From Psychrobacter faecalis (GTDB lineage Bacteria > Pseudomonadota > Gammaproteobacteria > Pseudomonadales > Moraxellaceae), in NCBI RefSeq assembly GCF_016107575.1, contig NZ_JABAST010000027.1:1-38943 (forward strand): a stretch of DNA of 38,943 bases. The letters run 5' to 3'. Under the pieces are notes generated by a model. It was not told where the DNA came from and made no database searches. It worked only from the letters and a program-made list of their open reading frames with translations. Position numbers and translations under genes: made by a program. Of this stretch, positions 32,837 through 38,943 are shown one piece after another; position 1 is the first letter of the stretch; each line of letters opens with the position of its first letter.

Positions 32837-35800
32837 TCACATGATATGGAACATAGCTTCTGTTTGCATATCATTAATATCTTGAACATGCATCATAGTA
32901 AAGTCTGCCGCCATAGCTGTATTGTCAGTTGCTCCTTCAAAGACTGATGTCACATTATTATCAGAAGATGGAGTAGCATTGCCCACATCTGTTTGCTCAA
33001 AAATTAATTCATTACTATTCAAATCAAGTAAATCGTTAATGCTAGGCAGCTGTATTTGTGGCGAGTCGATGAGCGTCTCCATTTGACCGACACTGCTATC
33101 GAAGCTAAGAGATAGATTAGCGCTACTATCATAATATGTATCTGTATCATTAACTAGATCAATAGACTCGCTAAAGTAATCATTTTCGCTATCATCATCA
33201 GAAGAGTCTTCCGCTTCATCGAATGACATCATGCTGCGAGCATTACTATTACCATTATTTACCATGCTCTCGATATATGCTCTATCCCACACGACACCAT
33301 TATCAAAATAGATGTTATCGACACCCCATGTGTCAAACTGGTTACCCAAAGTTATCTTACCCCCTGAGTTTGATATCTCTAGACTTGAATCTTTTCGAGT
33401 CAAAACAATATCAGACGGATCAAATCCTTTTAAATCCAACCTATTAGAACCTTCAGTATCTAAAATCTGGACCAACGAATTATTTGAAAAGGTTTTAGCA
33501 TCTATAATGTAAGTGTCATCTCCTGCTCCACCATTAAATTCATTGTAACGAGAGGAGGAATTGCCACCAAAAATTAAGGTGTCATTACCTGCCTCACCAT
33601 ACAAATGATCACTGCCACCATTAGAGATTAATATATCATCACCACCGCCACCGTAAATATAATCGTCGTTTACACCGCCTTTTAAGGTGTCATTGCCATC
33701 ACCACCATATAATAAAGAGTAGTCACTAGTAGCTGTAAAAATATCATCCCCGTCAGTACCGACCCATTTTTGACCCGTCATTGCCTCTATAGTAGCTCTA
33801 TCCCACACGACACCATTATCAAAATAGATGTTATCGACACCCCATGTGTCAAACTGGTTACCCAAAGTTATCTTACCCCCTGAGTTTGATATCTCTAGAC
33901 TTGAATCTTTTCGAGTCAAAACAATATCAGACGGATCAAATCCTTTTAAATCCAACCTATTAGAACCTTCAGTATCTAAAATCTGGACCAACGAATTATT
34001 TGAAAAGGTTTTAGCATCTATAATGTAAGTGTCATCTCCTGCTCCACCATTAAATTCATTGTAACGAGAGGAGGAATTGCCACCAAAAATTAAGGTGTCA
34101 TTACCTGCCTCACCATACAAATGATCACTGCCACCATTAGAGATTAATATATCATCGCCATTGCCGCCATAAATGTAGTCGTTTCCAGCAGAACCTTTAA
34201 CGATATCTATAATATCAGCAGACTCAAAGTATTCAGAAGCATTAGACATAACGAAATCTAAGGTTGTACTGTTCCCAGCAATATCGGACGCTTGGATTTG
34301 ATAGTTACCCTCTGCAAACGGAATGTTAGTGGCATTAGCGATAGGAACCAAAGTACCATTTTCTAATTTAAAGGCTTGTAGCGTGTCTTGGTCTATGTCT
34401 GCATTAACTTCTAACTGATTAGTAGCAGTGTTGAAATTTAAAATATCGCCTAAGATTGGAGCAGTAGTATCGATAGTGATGTCTTTTACGGCAGTAAAGC
34501 TTTCATTAAGTGCTTCATCTGTTACTTTTGCTCTAAAGCTGTAATCACCCTCTATTAAGTCAGATGCGATTCCGTTTGCCAAAACCTCCCAAGTGATGCC
34601 TTTATCGGTTGAGTATTGATACTCAACTTGGCTACCAGCTTCATTGTCCTTCACTGTCAAATCAAACGAGCGATCAGAGGTGATACCATCATCCTGAGAT
34701 ATACCGGTATCTTCAAAGCTATTGAATACTAACTCACCAGGCTCTGGAGGCGTCACATCTGAGGTGATATTGATCCCATAGTGACCAGCTTGCTTAGTAT
34801 CTAAATCAATAACCTTCACATAGAAATCTTCTGCCAGCTTTTGAGCCTCTAAACCCAGATCGGTACGGTCTGAACGATAAGTATAAGAACCATCAGCTGC
34901 CAAGGTAAGCTTACCGTTATCAGTATCAACAGTAATTGGGCTCGCTGCCGGATTACCTGTTTGGAATACAAGCGACTGTCCATCTACTTGGATTTCATAA
35001 TTCTGAGGTGTACTGATAGTGCCACTTTCATCGGCGAAGATATTACCTGTGACTTCTTGATAACCGGTAAAGTCAGTATATTCAATATCTTTAAATTCAG
35101 TGACATTAAAATCAATTGATGACCCTGATGAATAGACATATAAGTCCAAAGTGTATTTACCTGGTGGCAAAGTACCTGTACTAAAATCAATCAAGTAACT
35201 ATTTGATCCTACTGATGAAATGCTACCCTTGCTTGAAGACGAGATTCCTGGACCTTGAAGAGTGTAGCTATAGTTCCCTTGAATAACATTAGAGCCATTA
35301 GTAAGCTGCAGCTGAGGCATCCCGTTTTGACCAGTTATTTCAAATTCTATAACCTCATTTATATAAGAAGTCGTCTGTTTTTCCACTACTGCTTGCTGCT
35401 CACTAACAACATTAGTTTCAAAGACTTCTTGTAACTCAAAGTTAGATTTTTGGTCAAATGGAGCGACATTCACATTGGCAGTCTTAGTAATGATGCCACC
35501 ATTACCATCGCTAACAGTGTAGGTGAAGCTGTCCTCACCTTTAAAATCAGTATTTGGCGTATAGCTGTAGCTACCGTCTTTATTGACTACCACGGTGCCA
35601 TTAACTGCCTCAGTTAATAATGTATAAGTAAGCGTATCACCATCAACATCGGTGGCTTTGGCGAGCACACCTGTATCGACGATATTTTCAGCGACACCAA
35701 TAATGCTATCTTCTGATACTGGCGCATCATTGACATTAGCCACGTTAACCGTAGCGGTTTGGGTGATGACACCACCTTGACCGTCATTGATGGTATAGGT

Positions 35801-38143
35801 GAAAGTGTCTTTGCCATTAAAATCAGCGTTTGGCGTGTAGGTATAGCTGCCATCTTTACCGATAACAACCTTACCATTGGCAGCACCAGTAGCGACGGCA
35901 TAGGTCAAGGCATCGCCATCAGCGTCAGTGGCGGCTTCCAGTTTGCCGCTAACAATGGTGTCTTCAGTCGCCGCAATGATGGTGTCTTTTGAGACGGGCA
36001 CATCATTGACAGAAGCTACTGTGATGTTGGCGGTTTTAGTAATGGTTTCAGTACCATCAGTGACCGTATAGGTGAAACTGTCTTTGCCATTAAAGTTGGC
36101 ATTAGGCGTGTAGCTGTAGCTGCCGTCTTTACCGATGATCACTTTACCGTTGGCGGCATTAGTGGCCAGCGCATACGTAAGTGCATCGCCATCAACGTCG
36201 GTGGCTTTCGCTAATAAGCCTTTAGCAATAGTATCTTCAGTCGCTGCAATCGTAGTATTGGCTGATACTGGCGCATCATTGACATTAGCCACGTTAACCG
36301 TAGCGGTTTGGGTGATGACACCACCTTGACCGTCATTGATGGTATAGGTGAAAGTGTCTTTGCCATTAAAATCAGCGTTTGGCGTGTAGGTATAGCTGCC
36401 ATCTTTACCGATAACAACCTTACCATTGGCAGCACCAGTAGCGACGGCATAGGTCAAGGCATCGCCATCAGCGTCAGTCGCCGCTTCTAGTTTGCCACTA
36501 ACAATGGTGTCTTCAGTCGCCGCAATGATGGTGTCTTTTGAGACGGGCACATCATTGACAGAAGCTACTGTGATGTTGGCGGTTTTAGTAATGGTTTCTG
36601 TGCCATCAGTGACGGTATAGGTGAAGCTGTCTTTACCATTAAAGTTGGCATTTGGGGTGTAACTATAGCTGCCGTCTTTATTGACAACTGCCGTACCGTT
36701 TTTAGCCGCTGAGGCGATGGCATACGTAAGTGCATCGCCATCAACGTCGGTGGCTTTCGCTAATAAGCCTTTAGCAATAGTATCTTCAGTCGCTGTAATG
36801 ATAGTGTTCTCTGATACCGGTGCATCATTTACTGCTGCGATATTAACCGTCGCGGTCTGGGTAATGACACCACCTTTGCCATCAGTGATGGTATAGGTGA
36901 AACTGTCTTTACCATTAAAGTTAGCATTCGGCGTGTAGCTGTAGCTGCCGTCTTTTCCGATAACAACCTTACCATTGGTCGCATTGGTTGCGATGGCATA
37001 AGTTAAGGTGTCGCCATCAACGTCAGTGGCGGCTTCCAGTTTGCCGCTGACAATCGTGTCTTCTGTGGCAGTAATGATAGAGTCTTTTGAGACGGGTAGA
37101 TCATTAACAGAGGCCACAGTGATATTAGCCGTTTTAGTAATGGTTTCAGTACCATCAGTGACCGTATAGGTGAAACTGTCTTTACCATTAAAGTTGGCAT
37201 TAGGCGTGTAGCTGTAGCTGCCGTCTTTACCGATAACAACCTTACCATTGGCCGCACCAGTAGCGATGGCATAAGTTAGATTATCGCCATCAACGTCGGT
37301 GGCTTTCGCCAATAAACCTTTAGCAATAGTATCTTCAGTCGCTGCAATCGTAGTATTGGCTGATACTGGTGCATCATTCACTGCTGCCACGTTAACCGTA
37401 GCGGTTTGGGTGATGACACCACCTTGACCGTCATTGATGGTATAGGTGAAGCTGTCTTTACCATTGAAGTTGGCGTTTGGCGTGTAGCTGTAGCTGCCGT
37501 CTTTACCGATAACAACCTTACCGTTAGTAGCAGCAGTAGCTAGCGCATAAGTTAAGGTGTCGCCATCAACGTCAGTGGCTTTCGCCAATAAGCCTTTAGC
37601 AATAGTATCTTCAGTCGCTGTAATGATAGAGTCTTTTGAGACGGGTATTTTATTAGCAGGTGTCTTTGGTGAATCATCACTCGAACCACTACTTAGAGCC
37701 GCAATCCCTAATGCAGCCGCGCCGAGTGAACCTAATAAGACACCATTACTAATACCTCCAATGAACGAAGTATCGCTGAGCATTTCCGACACAAGTGTTG
37801 TATAAGAGGTTTCTGAAGCGATTTGTGATGTTACACCTGTTTCAGAATTCACATAATCAAACTCAACAAAGCCTGAATCACCAACTGTACCAAGCTGAAT
37901 ATTATCGGTTAGATAGTAATCCTCAATAGTAAGTAACGTTTCACCATTTTCATCTGCAATTAGTAAGTCGTCATCTACTTTTTTAGCTTTTAGCTTTTTA
38001 GCTGGTAGACCTGTTTTAGCTTCTACTAGGCTAATTTTCATGCCTTCTTCAGCAGCTATTTTAGTAGGTTTATTGCTATTTAATGCTTGATTAATCAAGT
38101 TGACATTATCTTTTTGCACGGCAAGTTGAATTGTTTGTGTCAT
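32837..38143 (-). CDS. Large secreted RTX/BapA-type adhesin with cadherin-like repeats
   Basis: A 1768-residue surface or secreted adhesin. Residues 1-160 resemble the BapA prefix domain (AKKLKAKKVDDDLL, ending in a Gly/Ala-rich hydrophobic segment at about 128-152). There is no classical signal peptide, as in type-I-secreted proteins. Residues 168-899 hold eight cadherin-like/VCBS tandem domains of 91-92 residues, each with ATDVDGD, GKDGSYSYTPN and NGKDSFTYT. Then come Ig-like domains (about 900-1310). From about 1320 to 1620 there are RTX calcium-binding nonapeptides (GGNGDDILISNGG, GGAGDDTYIID) in two copies of a 120-residue block. The acidic C-terminal tail (about 1622-1768), ending MMHVQDINDMQTEAMFHIM, is a likely T1SS secretion signal. 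AAGGA lies 7 nt before the ATG. No secretion genes are in this window. Expected role: attachment and biofilm formation. Confidence 0.9.
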   Translation of the reverse strand: MTQTIQLAVQKDNVNLINQALNSNKPTKIAAEEGMKISLVEAKTGLPAKKLKAKKVDDDLLIADENGETLLTIEDYYLTDNIQLGTVGDSGFVEFDYVNSETGVTSQIASETSYTTLVSEMLSDTSFIGGISNGVLLGSLGAAALGIAALSSGSSDDSPKTPANKIPVSKDSIITATEDTIAKGLLAKATDVDGDTLTYALATAATNGKVVIGKDGSYSYTPNANFNGKDSFTYTINDGQGGVITQTATVNVAAVNDAPVSANTTIAATEDTIAKGLLAKATDVDGDNLTYAIATGAANGKVVIGKDGSYSYTPNANFNGKDSFTYTVTDGTETITKTANITVASVNDLPVSKDSIITATEDTIVSGKLEAATDVDGDTLTYAIATNATNGKVVIGKDGSYSYTPNANFNGKDSFTYTITDGKGGVITQTATVNIAAVNDAPVSENTIITATEDTIAKGLLAKATDVDGDALTYAIASAAKNGTAVVNKDGSYSYTPNANFNGKDSFTYTVTDGTETITKTANITVASVNDVPVSKDTIIAATEDTIVSGKLEAATDADGDALTYAVATGAANGKVVIGKDGSYTYTPNADFNGKDTFTYTINDGQGGVITQTATVNVANVNDAPVSANTTIAATEDTIAKGLLAKATDVDGDALTYALATNAANGKVIIGKDGSYSYTPNANFNGKDSFTYTVTDGTETITKTANITVASVNDVPVSKDTIIAATEDTIVSGKLEAATDADGDALTYAVATGAANGKVVIGKDGSYTYTPNADFNGKDTFTYTINDGQGGVITQTATVNVANVNDAPVSEDSIIGVAENIVDTGVLAKATDVDGDTLTYTLLTEAVNGTVVVNKDGSYSYTPNTDFKGEDSFTYTVSDGNGGIITKTANVNVAPFDQKSNFELQEVFETNVVSEQQAVVEKQTTSYINEVIEFEITGQNGMPQLQLTNGSNVIQGNYSYTLQGPGISSSSKGSISSVGSNSYLIDFSTGTLPPGKYTLDLYVYSSGSSIDFNVTEFKDIEYTDFTGYQEVTGNIFADESGTISTPQNYEIQVDGQSLVFQTGNPAASPITVDTDNGKLTLAADGSYTYRSDRTDLGLEAQKLAEDFYVKVIDLDTKQAGHYGINITSDVTPPEPGELVFNSFEDTGISQDDGITSDRSFDLTVKDNEAGSQVEYQYSTDKGITWEVLANGIASDLIEGDYSFRAKVTDEALNESFTAVKDITIDTTAPILGDILNFNTATNQLEVNADIDQDTLQAFKLENGTLVPIANATNIPFAEGNYQIQASDIAGNSTTLDFVMSNASEYFESADIIDIVKGSAGNDYIYGGNGDDILISNGGSDHLYGEAGNDTLIFGGNSSSRYNEFNGGAGDDTYIIDAKTFSNNSLVQILDTEGSNRLDLKGFDPSDIVLTRKDSSLEISNSGGKITLGNQFDTWGVDNIYFDNGVVWDRATIEAMTGQKWVGTDGDDIFTATSDYSLLYGGDGNDTLKGGVNDDYIYGGGGDDILISNGGSDHLYGEAGNDTLIFGGNSSSRYNEFNGGAGDDTYIIDAKTFSNNSLVQILDTEGSNRLDLKGFDPSDIVLTRKDSSLEISNSGGKITLGNQFDTWGVDNIYFDNGVVWDRAYIESMVNNGNSNARSMMSFDEAEDSSDDDSENDYFSESIDLVNDTDTYYDSSANLSLSFDSSVGQMETLIDSPQIQLPSINDLLDLNSNELIFEQTDVGNATPSSDNNVTSVFEGATDNTAMAADFTMMHVQDINDMQTEAMFHIM
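33279..34156 (-). repeat. Duplicated 362-bp RTX block
   Basis: 33279-33640 and 33795-34156 appear identical by eye, offset 516 bp. Each encodes the same RTX plus GGKITLGNQFDTWGVDNIYF block. Identity at the DNA level implies a recent duplication or ongoing homogenisation. Confidence 0.8.
35447..37642 (-). repeat. Eight cadherin-like domain repeats with alternating A/B units
   Basis: Domains 1, 3, 5 and 7 (92 residues) end with the GGVITQTATV pattern, domains 2, 4 and 6 (91 residues) with TETITKTANITVASVND, and domain 8 is divergent. A+B is 549 bp; a stretch at 35759 reappears at 36308, exactly 549 bp away. This shows duplication of the two-domain unit. Confidence 0.85.
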
Positions 38144-38509
38144 TAGATATCCTTAATAAATTTTCTTATAGAGTAAGAAAGCTTGTTTATGCGGAAAAGG
38201 TTTTGTTTTAGGTAGGTAACACTAACTAACAATACTGATACTATCTTAATCTACATTAGTTTAATTTGATAGTGAAATAAGAATAAGGTTCTCGGCTTCT
38301 TATTTGATTAATAACTAAAATTATAATTTGTTTAATAAACAAGTATTTAACCCCACTCTCAACTTATTTTTCTAAGGTATTGGTTTACTTAGTTTTTAAA
38401 ATTTCAGTTAAAACAATTAGAATTTTAAATTCTATAAAAATCAAAAGCCTACGATAAGTTGAGATTGGCGTGTATTTAATGAAGATTATTATGAAATTTA
38501 GAGAGTGTG
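38144..38509. other. AT-rich upstream region of the adhesin gene
   Basis: 366 bp, no gene seen. Contains the adhesin promoter region and a 9-bp inverted repeat AAATAAGAA (38275-38283) / TTCTTATTT (38297-38305) with a 13-nt loop, a possible regulator site or weak terminator. Confidence 0.45.
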
Positions 38510-38602
38510 ATGAGTACTAAGAGTCCGATTGATAGCTATTTAGGAGTTTCGGAAGACGCTAGTGAAACAATGCCATTAGTGCGTGCTCATACGGCTATGT
38601 AA
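38510..38602 (+). pseudogene. Possible 5' fragment of a disrupted gene
   Basis: ATG at 38510 opens 30 codons (MSTKSPIDSYLGVSEDASET...) and stops. A second short open stretch, QDYVVSITDVMVNELL, continues in a different frame up to the IS edge. This could be a gene broken by a frameshift and by the IS insertion, or simply chance. No family recognised. Confidence 0.25.
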
Positions 38603-38682
38603 GATAAGAGGGAATAGTCAAGATTATGTTGTTTCTATAACAGACGTTATGGTAAATGAGCTGCTAATGAATAACATTTCTC

Positions 38683-38943
38683 GAGCCCATCCCGAATTCT
38701 GTGTAACTGCCATTTAGATTAAATGCTTACTAATACGATCATCAAACATAATCATAAAGCGATTCAGAGCAGACGTCCAGTTACGAATAGGCATCGACCA
38801 CTTTTTGGATGCCTGCTGGGTGGCTAAGTACACCACTTTAAACGCTGCCTGATCAGACGGGAACACCTTACGCTTATTCACCGCCGTTCGAATCACACTG
38901 TTTAGCGACTCTATCGCATTGGTGGTATAGATCACTCTTCTGA
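38683..38943 (-). mobile_element. IS256-family insertion sequence, 3' part, cut by window edge
   Basis: Contains the C-terminal part of a Mutator/IS256 transposase and, beyond its stop, a sequence at 38683-38711 (GAGCCCATCCCGAATTCTGTG and on) that looks like the terminal inverted repeat of this family. The exact end and target duplication cannot be fixed without the other end. Confidence 0.75.
38714..38943 (-). CDS. IS256-family transposase, C-terminal fragment (partial at window edge)
   Basis: About 76 residues ending at 38714. RRVIYTTNAIESLNSVIR is the hallmark C-terminal block of IS256/Mutator transposases, followed by the SDQAAFKVVYLATQ and KKWSMPIRNWTSALNRFMI segments. The frame is open to the window edge, so the 5' part lies outside. 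The family's catalytic DDE residues cannot all be assessed here. Confidence 0.9.
   Translation of the reverse strand, partial: RRVIYTTNAIESLNSVIRTAVNKRKVFPSDQAAFKVVYLATQQASKKWSMPIRNWTSALNRFMIMFDDRISKHLI

Noticed and set aside
33312..34028. Two identical 66-residue plus-strand open frames inside the adhesin gene
   Set aside because: They are antisense shadows of the duplicated RTX block; the minus-strand frame is the real gene.
35447..37642. Regularly spaced repeats suggestive of CRISPR
   Set aside because: The repeat period is about 275 bp and the array is coding for cadherin-like domains in one frame; no short repeats with unique spacers and no cas genes.

Overview
The window looks like a chromosomal segment of a Moraxellaceae bacterium, most probably Psychrobacter. 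That assignment rests on overall protein flavour, moderate-to-low GC and tRNA/terminator style; no database search was possible. 

Positions 1-21.6 kb are mostly ordinary chromosomal genes. On the minus strand lies a dipeptide/oligopeptide ABC transporter (dppA-B-C-D-F order) whose last gene overlaps a DUF4424 protein. Next comes an alcohol/aldehyde oxidation group: an aldehyde dehydrogenase of the ExaC/AcoD type, a zinc alcohol dehydrogenase, a DUF779 protein and a GMC-type flavin dehydrogenase. These are followed by a PIF1/RecD-like helicase with a C-terminal HTH, a GAPDH/erythrose-4-phosphate dehydrogenase relative, tRNA-Ser(TGA), a lipoprotein, a ribbon-helix-helix-like protein, tRNA-Asn(GTT), an SMR efflux protein, a YgjP-like metallopeptidase, an EamA transporter, a class-I glutamine amidotransferase and tRNA-Val(GAC).

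From tRNA-Val to about 32.7 kb the window is accessory. An integration module sits just downstream of the tRNA: three tandem 11-bp repeats that look like integrase arm sites, an XRE repressor divergent from an excisionase-like HTH protein, a tyrosine integrase and two small unknown genes. Then follows an AT-rich defence-like stretch. It holds a truncated OLD-type ATPase remnant, a helicase-IV-like protein with an embedded PD-(D/E)XK-like nuclease and three C-terminal zinc ribbons, and a compact two-gene module. The module is a PD-(D/E)XK-like protein plus a large protein ending in an R-x5-H HEPN-like motif, bracketed by about 100-bp diverged direct repeats. This two-gene module is the best candidate for an undescribed system. 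After a P-loop kinase-like gene comes a small serine recombinase enclosed by inverted repeats of about 84 bp, a structure not explained by a standard IS.

The last 6 kb encode a 1768-residue secreted adhesin on the minus strand. It has a BapA-like N-terminus, eight 91-92-residue cadherin-like repeats in an alternating A/B pattern, Ig-like domains, RTX calcium-binding repeats and a probable type-I secretion tail. An IS256-family element, cut by the window edge, lies upstream of it.
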